Source of the DNA: Sphingobacteriaceae bacterium
GTDB lineage: Bacteria > Bacteroidota > Bacteroidia > Sphingobacteriales > Sphingobacteriaceae
Length of the DNA stretch: 64,000 nucleotides
NCBI GenBank assembly: GCA_014380615.1
Contig: JACMJM010000044.1
Span: 1 to 64,000, forward strand
Direction of reading: 5' to 3'
The position numbers and the translations under genes are program-made. Shown here piece by piece: positions 24,998 to 33,912 of this stretch (position 1 is the stretch's first letter; the number at the start of each line of letters is the position of its first letter). Under the pieces are notes generated by a model. That model worked only from the letters and a program-made list of their open reading frames with translations. It had not been told where the DNA came from and did not search any database.

Positions 24998-25095
24998 CCT
25001 CACCGCGGCCCTCTCCAAAGGCGAGGGAGTAATAAAATATTTATACCCGAAATCCAACTCCCCTCTCCAAATGGAGAGGGGTTGGGGGTGAGGCT
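24996..25095. repeat. REP-like palindromic element
   Basis: The 100-bp segment between the convergent DUF721 and ndk genes starts with AGCCTCACC and ends with GGTGAGGCT, and contains the self-complementary pairs CCCTCTCCAAAGG/CGAGGG and CCCCTCTCCAAATGGAGAGGGG. It resembles REP-type elements dispersed in Bacteroidota genomes and may act as a bidirectional terminator. Confidence 0.75.
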
Positions 25096-25515
25096 CTAAT
25101 ACCTCTCTAAAGCAGAAAAATAAAAATTTCCTTCAATTTCCGCATTTTCATCCGAATCTGAACCGTGAACCGCATTTGCCTCGATAGATTCTGCGTATTT
25201 ATTACGGATAGTACCAACATCAGCTTTCTTAGGATCGGTAGCTCCGATTAATTTACGGAAGTCTTCAACTGCGTTTTCTTTTTCAAGAATCGCCGCAACT
25301 ATTGGTCCTGATGACATGAAGTCTACCAGATCTCCGTAAAATCCACGTTCTTTATGAACCGCGTAAAACGCACCCGCAGTTTCTTTAGTAAGGCTGGTGT
25401 ATTTCATTGCTACGATTTTAAAGCCGCCTTTAATAATATCATTTAAAATAGCTCCGGTATGTCCGTTCTTCACGGCATCGGGCTTAATCATTGTAAAAGT
25501 TCTGTTAGTTGCCAT
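25096..25515 (-). CDS. ndk: Nucleoside diphosphate kinase
   Basis: The 139-residue enzyme transfers the gamma-phosphate from ATP to nucleoside diphosphates. It has the N-terminal [18 protein letters not shown] and the active-site histidine in [15 protein letters not shown]. Length is typical of the bacterial enzyme. A -7-like TAAGTTTG lies about 27 nt upstream of the start. It converges on recF-DUF721, with the palindromic element between. Confidence 0.97.
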   Translation of the reverse strand: MATNRTFTMIKPDAVKNGHTGAILNDIIKGGFKIVAMKYTSLTKETAGAFYAVHKERGFYGDLVDFMSSGPIVAAILEKENAVEDFRKLIGATDPKKADVGTIRNKYAESIEANAVHGSDSDENAEIEGNFYFSALERY

Positions 25516-25714
25516 TTGGTTTGTTGTTTCAAAAATCGGTGCAAACTTAGATAAATTTTAGTAAGATGCGTTTTAGAAGTGTAATTAAATAGGATTTATC
25601 ACCCTCTCAATCATCCTTTAAAAAACACTACTGATTAAACCTGGTTTTTTTAGTAAGCATACAAGGTTATTTAATAAATTAACAGGGTAGTCACAATCTA
25701 ATTGTATTAAGCAT

Positions 25715-25744
25715 TTTGTATCGTGAAGGTTTTTAATAGCTTTG
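25715..25744 (+). promoter_or_regulatory. Bacteroidota-type promoter of nrnA
   Basis: TTTG (25715-25718) and TAGCTTTG (25737-25744) are 18 nt apart, a near-ideal -33/-7 pair. The element ends 18 nt before the start codon. Confidence 0.7.
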
Positions 25745-25762
25745 CGTTTCTTTTTTTAGAAG

Positions 25763-26773
25763 ATGCAGGAACTAGCCTCGCTTAAGGAATTATTAGCTAA
25801 CCCACAGCACATTGTAATTACAACACATCATAAACCTGATGGTGATGCGATGGGCTCGTCGCTGGGACTATATAATTATCTCATACAAAAAGGTCATCAT
25901 GTTCGGGTAATAACGCCAACCGATTATCCTTTCTTTTTGCATTGGCTGCCCAATAATCCTGAAGTAATAATTTATACCGAAAAAATTGAGGATTCTAAAA
26001 AGTATATCAACGAAGCCGATATAATATTTTGCCTGGACTTTAACTCGCTTTCGCGGATTAATGAGATGGGTGAAGTAGTGCGTGACGCTAAGGCAAAAAA
26101 AGTGATGATCGACCATCATCTGGAGCCCGAAGATTTTGATGATTACCGCCATTGGTCTATAAACGCCTGCGCAACGGCGCAACTGGCCTACGATTTTATC
26201 GTCAATATAATGCAGGAGCCCGAGCTAGTCAATAAAGATGTAGCTACCTGTTTATATACGGGAATAATGACCGATTCGGGCTCGTTCAGATTTCCCACAA
26301 CTACACCTCAGGTACATCAGATTGTCGCCGATCTTATAGCCCGGGGTGCGGAAAACGCAAAGATCCACCAGTTGGTGTACGATAACTTCTCCGAAAGTCG
26401 TTTACGTTTTCTGGGATATTGTCTTTTAAACAAATTGGAGGTTTTTGAAGAGTATAATACCGCGCTTATCAGCGTTTCGAACGATGAACTAGATAAATTC
26501 GGAATCGAAACCGGAGATACCGAAGGTTTAGTAAATTATGCATTAACCATAAATGGAATTAAATTAGCAGCTTTGATCATTGAACGTGCAGACAAAGTAA
26601 AACTATCTTTGCGTTCTACCGGAGATTTTCCGGCTAATGAGATTTGTAAAAAATATTTTAATGGCGGCGGTCATAGAAATGCAGCCGGCGGGTTTTCAGA
26701 AAAATCACTGCAGGATGTAATTTCAGAATTTAAGAGTATTTTACCCGATTATAAAAGTCTATTAATATTATAA
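25763..26773 (+). CDS. nrnA: DHH-family phosphoesterase, NrnA-type nanoRNase / pAp phosphatase
   Basis: The 336-residue protein should degrade short oligoribonucleotides and dephosphorylate 3'-phosphoadenosine 5'-phosphate. The DHH domain has HHKPDGDAMGSSLG and MIDHHLEP, which supply the manganese ligands. The C-terminal DHHA1 domain ends with GGGHRNAAGG. Bacteroidota lack the E. coli-type oligoribonuclease, which fits the assignment. Two FKBP genes follow in the same direction after 7 bp and are likely co-transcribed. Confidence 0.93.
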   Translation: MQELASLKELLANPQHIVITTHHKPDGDAMGSSLGLYNYLIQKGHHVRVITPTDYPFFLHWLPNNPEVIIYTEKIEDSKKYINEADIIFCLDFNSLSRINEMGEVVRDAKAKKVMIDHHLEPEDFDDYRHWSINACATAQLAYDFIVNIMQEPELVNKDVATCLYTGIMTDSGSFRFPTTTPQVHQIVADLIARGAENAKIHQLVYDNFSESRLRFLGYCLLNKLEVFEEYNTALISVSNDELDKFGIETGDTEGLVNYALTINGIKLAALIIERADKVKLSLRSTGDFPANEICKKYFNGGGHRNAAGGFSEKSLQDVISEFKSILPDYKSLLIL

Positions 26774-26780
26774 AATAAAA

Positions 26781-27740
26781 ATGAAGAAAAATTTAATCGT
26801 TTTAGGATTTGCTGTTCTGGCTTTAGCAGGATGTAAGCAATTTAAAAAGGGTCCTGGCGACCTTCAATACATTATTCACGAAGATGAGTCTGGTACGAAC
26901 ATCAAAGAAGGCGATTTTCTTGCCATAAAGTTCATACAAAAAACAGAGGAAGATTCAATTCTGGCTAGTTCTTTCGACTTTGATCGCCCAACTTTTCTTA
27001 TTCAGCAAAAAGCAGGATTTAAAGGGGATATTTATGACGGCTTGGCAATGTTAAGCCAGGGAGATAGCGCTACTTTTAAAGTAAATATAGATTCTATGGC
27101 AGCCAAAGGGATGCCTAAGCCAACTGGTACAAAAGGAAAATATATTTTATTCACCATTAAAGTTGATAAAATTATACCGAAAGGCAAATTAGCAGACACA
27201 CTATTTCAGAAGGAGATCGACAAGTTTTTAAAAGCTGAAATTGCGAATGCTAAAAACCAGGAAGCCGGAAAGATCAGTAGTTATGTCGCTTCTAAAGATC
27301 TGAAACCAACAGTTACAGCTTCGGGATTAAACTACATAATTACAAAGGAAGGAACTGGGCCAAAACCTTCTCCTGGTGATACGGTGAAATTGGATTATAC
27401 CGGCATGTTCCTTTCTGGAAAAGCGTTTGCGTCTAGCGTTAAGGCTAATGCCGAAAAAGGTAAAATTTATAATCCACAAATTCCATACGAGCCAATGAAG
27501 GTTTCTGTAGGAATGGGTGGAACAATTCCAGGGTTTGATGAAGCATTATTATTGCTTCCTAAGGGTACAAAAGCAACTATCATTGTTCCTTCAAAGCTGG
27601 CTTATGGCGAGCAGGGTAACCGCGAAATACCGCCGTATATGCCACTTGTTTTCGAATTAGAGGTTCTTGATATTGTTAAACCAAAACCTGGAGCCGCGCC
27701 TCAGCAGCCGATGCAAATGCCGGGAATGCCTCAACAATAA
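26781..27740 (+). CDS. FKBP-type peptidyl-prolyl isomerase lipoprotein
   Basis: The 319-residue protein carries a lipoprotein signal (ending LALAGC, Cys18 acylated). A degenerate N-terminal FKBP-like half (residues 30-150) is followed by a C-terminal canonical FKBP domain (about 190-300) with GDTVKLDYTGMFLSGKAFASS, IPGFDEALLLLPKGTKA and IVPSKLAYGEQG. It should fold or chaperone exported proteins from the membrane surface. It is followed about 108 bp later by a soluble paralogue. The Met/Pro/Gln-rich C-terminal tail is probably disordered. Confidence 0.9.
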   Translation: MKKNLIVLGFAVLALAGCKQFKKGPGDLQYIIHEDESGTNIKEGDFLAIKFIQKTEEDSILASSFDFDRPTFLIQQKAGFKGDIYDGLAMLSQGDSATFKVNIDSMAAKGMPKPTGTKGKYILFTIKVDKIIPKGKLADTLFQKEIDKFLKAEIANAKNQEAGKISSYVASKDLKPTVTASGLNYIITKEGTGPKPSPGDTVKLDYTGMFLSGKAFASSVKANAEKGKIYNPQIPYEPMKVSVGMGGTIPGFDEALLLLPKGTKATIIVPSKLAYGEQGNREIPPYMPLVFELEVLDIVKPKPGAAPQQPMQMPGMPQQ

Positions 27741-27761
27741 AAAAATCGTTTTAAGCTAAGG

Positions 27762-27800
27762 ATACTTAATCCTGATCTGGTTAGGGTCAGGATTAAGTAT
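27762..27800 (+). terminator. Hairpin between the two FKBP genes
   Basis: A perfect 14-bp inverted repeat (ATACTTAATCCTGA / TCAGGATTAAGTAT) with an 11-nt loop follows the first FKBP gene by about 20 nt. The T run after it is short, so partial termination or attenuation is more likely than complete termination. Confidence 0.55.
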
Positions 27801-27848
27801 TTCTGGATAGTTATAAACGGATGGGGCTTATACAACTTACACACGTAC

Positions 27849-28889
27849 ATGAAGATAAAAAACATAATTGCTGTATTGCTGCTGGTAGTATCGGTACAGG
27901 CACTAGGACAAACTAACGCCGATATGCTGCGTTTGCCCAATGGATTGCAGTATAAAATATTCACGGCTAATGCCGGAGCGAAAGTTAAACTGAATGACAT
28001 TATTTCGTTCAATTTTATCCAGAAAACGGATAAAGATTCGGTATTGGTAAATTCATTTACCATAAATCGGCCAGCCATGTTGCAGGTTGCGGCAACCAAA
28101 AACATTGCTGATCTGATGGACTTTTTTCCATTATTGGCCTTAAATGATAGTGCGTTAGTAATCATTCCTACAGACTCTATTTTTAAGGGACCAGAAATGC
28201 AGGCTCAAAGGCCACCTTTCCTGCCAGCAGGGAGTTCGCTATATTACACCATCAAAGTGACTAAAATCCAGTCGATGGAAGAGGCTATGGCAGAACAGCA
28301 GAAGATGATGGAAGAATTAAAAGGTAAAGAAGCGGCAACGCTGGCCAAATACCTGGCCGATAATAAGATTACTGCTCCCAAAACTGCTTCAGGTTTGAGA
28401 TACCTGATCAGGAAACCATCTGTAAAAGCCAAGCCAGTTAACGGTGATACCGTTTTGGTTAATTATGTTGGTAAAACGCTGTCGGGAAAAGTATTTGATT
28501 CAAGCATTGAGGCCGAAGCAAAAAAGGCCGGCCTTGAACAACCTGGAAGAACGTATGAGCCGATCAGCGTGGTTCTTGGCCAAGGTAGTGTTATCCCCGG
28601 CTGGGAAGAAGGGCTACGGTTGTTAAACGAAGGTTCCAAAGCAACATTTATAATTCCTTCGGATTTAGCTTACGGGCCACGTGGAGCCAGTGAAGATATC
28701 GGGCCGTTTACAACTTTGATATTTGATCTGGAACTCGTAAAAGTGAAGCGCGCAAAAAAAGCCGCTACAGCACCGGCGAAGAAAACTACGGCATCAAAAC
28801 CCGTTGCTAAGAAAGCCGCACCAGCTAAGCCCGCTGCAAAAACAACAGCGAAGCCTGTTTCCAAGGCGGCACCTGCAAAGAAAAATTAA
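27849..28889 (+). CDS. FKBP-type peptidyl-prolyl isomerase with Lys/Ala/Pro-rich tail
   Basis: The 346-residue paralogue of the preceding gene has a cleavable signal peptide (VSVQALGQ, no lipobox), a degenerate N-terminal half and a canonical C-terminal FKBP domain (about 175-295; VNYVGKTLSGKVFDSS, IPGWEEGLRLLNEGSKA, IPSDLAYGPRG). The last 50 residues are a repetitive Lys/Ala/Pro/Thr tail like histone-type or nucleic-acid-binding tails. It should be a soluble periplasmic isomerase. Paired lipoprotein and soluble FKBPs are common in Bacteroidota. Confidence 0.88.
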   Translation: MKIKNIIAVLLLVVSVQALGQTNADMLRLPNGLQYKIFTANAGAKVKLNDIISFNFIQKTDKDSVLVNSFTINRPAMLQVAATKNIADLMDFFPLLALNDSALVIIPTDSIFKGPEMQAQRPPFLPAGSSLYYTIKVTKIQSMEEAMAEQQKMMEELKGKEAATLAKYLADNKITAPKTASGLRYLIRKPSVKAKPVNGDTVLVNYVGKTLSGKVFDSSIEAEAKKAGLEQPGRTYEPISVVLGQGSVIPGWEEGLRLLNEGSKATFIIPSDLAYGPRGASEDIGPFTTLIFDLELVKVKRAKKAATAPAKKTTASKPVAKKAAPAKPAAKTTAKPVSKAAPAKKN

Positions 28890-28905
28890 TCTCAATAAAT
28901 TTTTT

Positions 28906-28939
28906 AAGCCTCCTAAGTTTATTAGGGGGCTTTTTTTTT
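28906..28939 (+). terminator. Terminator after the second FKBP gene
   Basis: AAGCCTCCTAA pairs with TTAGGGGGCTT (one wobble) around a 5-nt loop and is followed by nine T residues, 16 nt after the stop codon. Confidence 0.9.
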
Positions 28940-29016
28940 GGGTCATTTTGTCACATTGTCATTGGGATCATAAAAGAAAAATGGCATAAGTCTGTCAAAC
29001 TGTTTCAATAATCTAA

Positions 29017-29033
29017 TTGGCATAAGGCTTGAT
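29017..29033 (+). promoter_or_regulatory. Sigma-54-like promoter element upstream of dnaK
   Basis: TTGGCATAAGGCTTGAT resembles the -24/-12 element, with GG and the final GA 10 nt apart where consensus has GG-N10-GC. A second TGGCATAAG copy lies 37 bp upstream (28982-28990), lacking the -12 part. No CIRCE element was found. Confidence 0.35.
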
Positions 29034-29076
29034 AACTAACAATGAATTTTATTGAGAACATTAAAAACATTATATC

Positions 29077-30975
29077 ATGTCAAAAATTATTGGTATCGAC
29101 TTAGGAACAACTAACTCCTGTGTAGCAGTAATGGAAGGAAACGAGCCGGTTGTAATCGCGAACAGCGAAGGCAAGCGCACAACACCATCCATTGTAGCTT
29201 TTGTAGAGAATGGTGAGCGGAAGGTTGGTGATCCAGCAAAACGTCAGGCTATCACTAATCCTACAAAGACTATTTATTCTATCAAACGCTTCATGGGTAA
29301 CAGCCACAATGAAGTTTCAAAAGAGATCAGTCGTGTGCCTTATGCGGTAGTAAAAGGCGATAACAATACACCTCGTGTTGAAATAGACGGACGTAAATAT
29401 ACTCCACAAGAGCTATCGGCAATGATTCTTCAGAAGATGAAGAAAACTGCTGAAGACTTTTTGGGCCATGAAGTAACGGGTGCTGTAATTACCGTGCCAG
29501 CATATTTCAATGATGCACAACGTCAGGCAACCAAAGAAGCAGGCGAAATAGCCGGCTTAGATGTTAAACGTATCATTAACGAGCCTACTGCTGCTGCTTT
29601 AGCCTACGGTTTAGATAAAGCTCACAAGGACATGAAAATTGCGGTGTTCGACTGCGGTGGTGGTACACACGACGTTTCCGTTCTTGAATTAGGCGATGGC
29701 GTATTTGAAGTGAAATCAACTGATGGCGATACTCACCTTGGCGGTGATGACTTTGATCAGGTTATTATTGATTGGTTAGCAGATGAGTTCAAATCTGAAA
29801 ATGGAATGGACCTTGCTAAAGATCCAATGGCGCTACAGCGTTTAAAAGAAGCTGCTGAAAAAGCCAAAATTGAACTTTCTAGTTCTAACCAGACTGAAAT
29901 CAACTTACCATATATCACAGCCGACCAAAGCGGCCCGAAACACTTAGTGCGTACTTTAAGTCGCTCTAAATTCGAACAACTTGCTGATAGCTTAATTAAA
30001 CGTACGATTGAGCCCTGCCGTTCTGCTTTGAAAAACGCAGGACTTTCAACATCAGATATTGATGAGATTATCTTAGTAGGTGGTTCTACCCGTATCCCTG
30101 CAATACAGGAAGCAGTTAAAGCATTCTTCGGAAAAGAACCATCAAAAGGTGTAAATCCTGACGAGGTGGTAGCAATTGGTGCTGCTATCCAGGGTGGTGT
30201 TTTAACCGGCGAGGTTAAAGATGTGTTACTTTTAGACGTTACTCCGCTTTCTTTAGGTATCGAAACTATGGGTGGTGTAATGACTAAATTGATTGAATCA
30301 AACACTACTATTCCATCTAAAAAATCTGAGACTTTCTCAACGGCATCAGATAATCAACCTTCTGTAGAGATTCACATTTTACAGGGTGAGCGTCCGATGG
30401 CGGCTCAGAACCGTACAATTGGCCGTTTCCACTTAGACGGAATTCCACCGGCACCTCGCGGCGTGCCTCAAATTGAAGTAACGTTTGATATTGACGCAAA
30501 CGGTATTTTACATGTAGGTGCTAAAGATAAAGCGACAGGTAAAGAGCAAAAAATCCGTATCGAAGCTTCGTCTGGTTTATCTGATGAAGATATCCAAAAG
30601 ATGAAAGCAGAAGCTGAAGCTAATGCTGAATCAGATAAAAAAGCCAGAGAAGAAGTAGATACTTTAAACGCTGCGGACGCGCTTATTTTCTCAACTGAAA
30701 AACAGTTGAAAGAATACGGAGATAAAATTTCGGCAGACAAAAAAGGCCCTATTGAGGATTCTTTGGCCAAGCTGAAAATTGCTCACGCATCTAAAAACTT
30801 TGCTGACATTGAAGCTGCTCAAACAGAATTAAATGCTGCATGGGCTACCGCTTCGGAAGAAATGTATAAAGCTAGCGGTGCTGCCGATGGTGCCACCGCA
30901 GATGGCCAGCCAGCGAATAATGGCGGCGATACAGTAACTGATGTAGACTTCGAGGAAGTAAAAGAGGAAAAATAG
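29077..30975 (+). CDS. dnaK: Chaperone protein DnaK (Hsp70)
   Basis: A complete 632-residue DnaK. It begins [21 protein letters not shown], has the phosphate and adenosine motifs of the ATPase domain ([19 protein letters not shown] and [13 protein letters not shown]), a substrate-binding domain ([21 protein letters not shown]) and ends in [13 protein letters not shown], matching the conserved EEVD-like bacterial tail. It works with DnaJ and GrpE, neither of which is adjacent. It is a lone gene bounded by terminators on both sides, with a possible sigma-54-type promoter upstream. Confidence 0.97.
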   Translation: MSKIIGIDLGTTNSCVAVMEGNEPVVIANSEGKRTTPSIVAFVENGERKVGDPAKRQAITNPTKTIYSIKRFMGNSHNEVSKEISRVPYAVVKGDNNTPRVEIDGRKYTPQELSAMILQKMKKTAEDFLGHEVTGAVITVPAYFNDAQRQATKEAGEIAGLDVKRIINEPTAAALAYGLDKAHKDMKIAVFDCGGGTHDVSVLELGDGVFEVKSTDGDTHLGGDDFDQVIIDWLADEFKSENGMDLAKDPMALQRLKEAAEKAKIELSSSNQTEINLPYITADQSGPKHLVRTLSRSKFEQLADSLIKRTIEPCRSALKNAGLSTSDIDEIILVGGSTRIPAIQEAVKAFFGKEPSKGVNPDEVVAIGAAIQGGVLTGEVKDVLLLDVTPLSLGIETMGGVMTKLIESNTTIPSKKSETFSTASDNQPSVEIHILQGERPMAAQNRTIGRFHLDGIPPAPRGVPQIEVTFDIDANGILHVGAKDKATGKEQKIRIEASSGLSDEDIQKMKAEAEANAESDKKAREEVDTLNAADALIFSTEKQLKEYGDKISADKKGPIEDSLAKLKIAHASKNFADIEAAQTELNAAWATASEEMYKASGAADGATADGQPANNGGDTVTDVDFEEVKEEK

Positions 30976-31000
30976 AGGGAGATACCCCCCGAAATATAAG

Positions 31001-31070
31001 AGGCTGTCTCAAAAGCAAGCCAGATGGACTGGTGCCAATCTGGATTTGCTGATGTGAGACAGCCTTTTTT
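31001..31070 (+). terminator. Nested terminator after dnaK
   Basis: A long nested hairpin: outer arms AGGCTGTCTCA / TGAGACAGCCT and inner CCAGAT / ATCTGG, ending in six T residues. This type of terminator, with TGTCTCA arms, recurs in Bacteroidota; compare 108-133 in this window. Confidence 0.85.
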
Positions 31071-31138
31071 GTTGCCGATTAAATAATTCGCGTTCCGCTT
31101 CTTTATTTCAATATTCGTACTAAACAATCAACCTGCTT

Positions 31139-31748
31139 TTAACTGGTGCTGTAATCGTTTTTAGCCGGAATAATAAATGTAAAGGTAGATCCTTCCCCTA
31201 CTTTTGAGCTAAAGCCTTCCGTTTTTCAATACATCAATAGTAAACCAATTAGCGAATTAGGGTACAATGAGTTCGGCGATTCTGGTTAATGCCTCTTCTG
31301 TGTCTCGGGCACCCGCTAACATCTCTGCGGCTGTGTTTAAGTATGATAAAAGGTTCTCGTTCTTTTTATAGATACTGATATCCCGTACAAACAAGTAAGT
31401 GTAGCTAAGCCCCGAATTATCCTGTAGGTTTCTGGTACTTATAAGAGCGTTTTTAACCGAACCTTTTTTGCATTTCAGTGTCGATTCAACATTATAAAGT
31501 TCTTTGCCGGTTTCTGTACTTTCCAGAATTTTTTGCTGTAAAGACTCTTCCGGGTAAAAACTGTCAATTGATTTTCCTACATACTCTTCACTGGTATATC
31601 CCGAAAAGGAAAGTTCTGCTTTATTCGCATAAACTATAATCCCGTCTTTGTTTACCGCAAGGATATTTAGAATACCCGTATTGTTAAATTCTTGAAAGGT
31701 TTCGTGGTTGGTAATGTTATCGTGTACATTAGGCATTCTCTCTGCCAT
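31139..31748 (-). pseudogene. Remnant of a PAS-GAF sensor histidine kinase with nonsense codon and large internal deletion
   Basis: From the ATG at 31748, 163 codons encode one PAS domain and the start of a GAF domain (LSYLNTAAEMLAGARDTEEALTRIAELIVP). The frame then hits TAA at 31259-31257, but translation past it continues as FANWFTIDVLKNG, which is the expected GAF continuation. About 10 codons on, after a frame change, it reads EGFSSKVGEGSTFTFIIPAKN, the conserved C-terminal end of a HATPase domain, before TAA at 31141-31139. The HisKA domain and most of the GAF and HATPase domains are missing. A short PAS-only protein might still be made. Confidence 0.85.
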
Positions 31749-31886
31749 TTATTTAAACGGATTATTGTGTAAACGTGTTAGTGTAATTATTAAATTTTTT
31801 TGGTACTGCCCCGTTAATAGTTCTATTTTAACATTCGACAATCAGCAACTCATACAATAGATAAGGAACAAAAGCTATCGCCTGAT

Positions 31887-31905
31887 GTTTGTAATTATTA
31901 CAAAC
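31887..31905 (+). promoter_or_regulatory. Palindrome upstream of the NADH dehydrogenase gene
   Basis: GTTTGTAAT / ATTACAAAC form a perfect 9-bp inverted repeat around a single base, 9 nt before the start codon. It looks like a regulator binding site. No protein is identified. Confidence 0.5.
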
Positions 31906-31914
31906 TGATTTTGA

Positions 31915-33207
31915 ATGATTCGTTTAACAGGTATTCCTGATATTGGTAAACCGCGGGTGGTGATAGTTGGCGGTGGATTCGCCGGATTAAAGCTTGCCCG
32001 ATCGCTGGCAAATGCAGACTTTCAGGTGGTTTTAATCGATAAGAACAACTATCACACGTTTCAACCTTTGCTTTATCAGGTGGCTACCTCGGGCCTAAAC
32101 GGTGCTTCGATAGCTTATCCGTTCAGGAAATTCTTCGAAAAGCAGGAGAATTTTTTCTTTCGGCTTAGCGAAGTTGAGTGGGTTGACGCAGAGCAAGGTG
32201 TGCTGACTACCACCATTGGTGCCATACCCTACGATTACCTGGTTATAGCTACAGGTGCCGAAACCAATTTTTTTGGCGATGAACTGATGCGGAAAAATGC
32301 CATCGCATTAAAAAGTATTAATGATGCGGTAATGCTTCGGAATACTATTCTTTGCAATCTGGAAAATGCACTGCAGGCACAAGATGAGGAGCAGCTAAAC
32401 TTGTTAATGGACTTTGTTATTGTTGGGGGCGGGCCTACCGGAGTTGAACTTGCCGGAGCGTTAAGCGAACTGAGAAAACACGTTTTTCCGAAAGATTACA
32501 AGGAGCTGAACATTAAGCAAATGGATATTAACCTTATTCAAAGTGGCGATCAGCTCTTAAAGAGTATGTCGCCAGAAGCATCCGAAAAATCGCTTCGGTT
32601 TCTTACAGATTACGGAGTTAAAGTTTGGCTCAACCGCCGGGTAAAATCTTACGACGGGCAAACGGTTACACTTGATTCGGGCGAAGAGTTAAAGGCTCAA
32701 ACTTTAATCTGGACAGCAGGAGTTGTGGGGTCGCCGATAAAGGGGTTAAAAGAAGAGAGTATTATAAAAAGCAATCGCATACTGGTGAATGAATATAATC
32801 TGGTAAAAGGCTACGATAATATTTTTGCCATCGGCGATGTTGCGTGTATGCTTACTCCCGAATATCCCGAGGGCCATCCCATGGTAGCCCAGCCCGCACT
32901 ACAGCAGGGAAAATTACTTGCCCGGAATCTGCTTAGAATATTGAAAGGAGAAAAGCCGGATGCTTTTAAGTATTACGATCAAGGCTCGATGGCAACCATT
33001 GGACGGAATCACGCGGTGGCGGATTTGAAAATGTTCAATAGAGAATTTAAAACTCAGGGCTTTTTGGCATGGCTTATCTGGATGTTTATTCATTTAATTT
33101 CTATAATAAGTTTTAAAAACAGATTGATAGTTTTACTGAACTGGATTTCGGGTTATTTTAGTTATGATAAGGGCATAAGGTTGATATTGGGGAGAAAGAA
33201 GGACTGA
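31915..33207 (+). CDS. ndh: Type II NADH dehydrogenase (NDH-2)
   Basis: This 430-residue FAD-dependent enzyme should oxidise NADH and reduce quinone without proton pumping. It has two Rossmann motifs, VVIVGGGFAGLKLARSL for FAD and FVIVGGGPTGVELAGAL for NADH. The FAD end motif is IFAIGDVACM, and the quinone-site AQPALQQGK is present. The C terminus has an amphipathic/hydrophobic segment (LAWLIWMFIHLISI and ISGYFSY), the membrane anchor. It is flanked by a decayed histidine kinase upstream and a pectinesterase fragment downstream. Confidence 0.94.
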   Translation: MIRLTGIPDIGKPRVVIVGGGFAGLKLARSLANADFQVVLIDKNNYHTFQPLLYQVATSGLNGASIAYPFRKFFEKQENFFFRLSEVEWVDAEQGVLTTTIGAIPYDYLVIATGAETNFFGDELMRKNAIALKSINDAVMLRNTILCNLENALQAQDEEQLNLLMDFVIVGGGPTGVELAGALSELRKHVFPKDYKELNIKQMDINLIQSGDQLLKSMSPEASEKSLRFLTDYGVKVWLNRRVKSYDGQTVTLDSGEELKAQTLIWTAGVVGSPIKGLKEESIIKSNRILVNEYNLVKGYDNIFAIGDVACMLTPEYPEGHPMVAQPALQQGKLLARNLLRILKGEKPDAFKYYDQGSMATIGRNHAVADLKMFNREFKTQGFLAWLIWMFIHLISIISFKNRLIVLLNWISGYFSYDKGIRLILGRKKD

Positions 33208-33270
33208 GATAGCGCAAACTCATATCAAAAAAAACCATCTCATACGTTAATGAAATTCAATACTAATTAA

Positions 33271-33651
33271 ATGATCACAGCAGCTATAAGGTACTTTTTA
33301 GTGCTGATTATATTTTTTGTTCTTTCAATACCGGGGATTTACGCTAACCAAGCCCAATATGATTTTACGGTATCACAAAACGGAAGCGGAAACTTTAAAA
33401 CGGTTCAGGAGGCGATTAACGCAGTTCCCGATTTTCGAAAAAAAGTAACCACTATTTATATTAAGAAGGGTGTTTACAAGGAAAAACTGGTGCTTGCCGG
33501 ATCAAAGCAATTGGTTCGCCTTATTTTCCCTCTGCATATTTCTGCCTTACAGAATCCAGATGTTACAGTGTGGTTAATTCCCGGTAAGTATTTCTTGAAC
33601 TTGAATGTGGACAGCTGGAATTTTGTTTTTAACGACATCCCAGACTATTGA
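33271..33651 (+). pseudogene. 5' fragment of a pectinesterase gene (CE8 family)
   Basis: About 85 codons (to about 33525) encode a signal peptide and the N terminus of a pectin methylesterase: YDFTVSQNGSGNFKTVQEAINAVP, then TIYIKKGVYKEKLVL. The catalytic QDTL/GxVDFI region, normally around residues 150-200, is absent. After SKQLVRLI the frame continues with unrelated sequence and overlaps antisense with the hepT toxin gene. So the gene is truncated by the HepT/MntA module or a deletion next to it, and is not expected to be active. Confidence 0.85.
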
Positions 33652-33912
33652 ATAGTTTGTGCCCATGTAATCGTGAATTAATCTATCCCGCATTCCAGCC
33701 ATATTCTTCCACTGAATCAAATTCCATTGGGCCTTAAAATCTGCAGGAATTTTTTTTGTTGCTTCTCCGATAATTTCCAAGCTTCTTGCGACAGCTCTTT
33801 TTAAAGTTTCATCATTAAGAAAACTTTCTAACGATAAATTTTCACTTACCGAAACAATGTATTCACATTCATCTAAAATATGCTTCAAATACTCGATAGG
33901 ATCCTTAGACAT
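33574..33912 (-). CDS. hepT: HepT-like HEPN ribonuclease toxin
   Basis: The 112-residue HEPN protein has the catalytic R-x4-H-x-Y motif in MRDRLIHDYMGTNY, as in HepT toxins, where Tyr is the site of antitoxin modification. It is an RNase that cuts RNA in the cytoplasm. It follows the MntA-like gene with an 8-bp overlap in the usual order antitoxin then toxin. Its last 78 bp are antisense to the end of the pectinesterase fragment frame. The toxin appears intact, unlike the HEPN partner at 3626-4054. Confidence 0.88.
   Translation of the reverse strand: MSKDPIEYLKHILDECEYIVSVSENLSLESFLNDETLKRAVARSLEIIGEATKKIPADFKAQWNLIQWKNMAGMRDRLIHDYMGTNYSIVWDVVKNKIPAVHIQVQEILTGN

Noticed and set aside
33526..33651. 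Continuation of the pectinesterase in the same frame.
   Set aside because: The sequence loses family resemblance after SKQLVRLI and partly lies antisense to hepT, so it is treated as a random frame extension.
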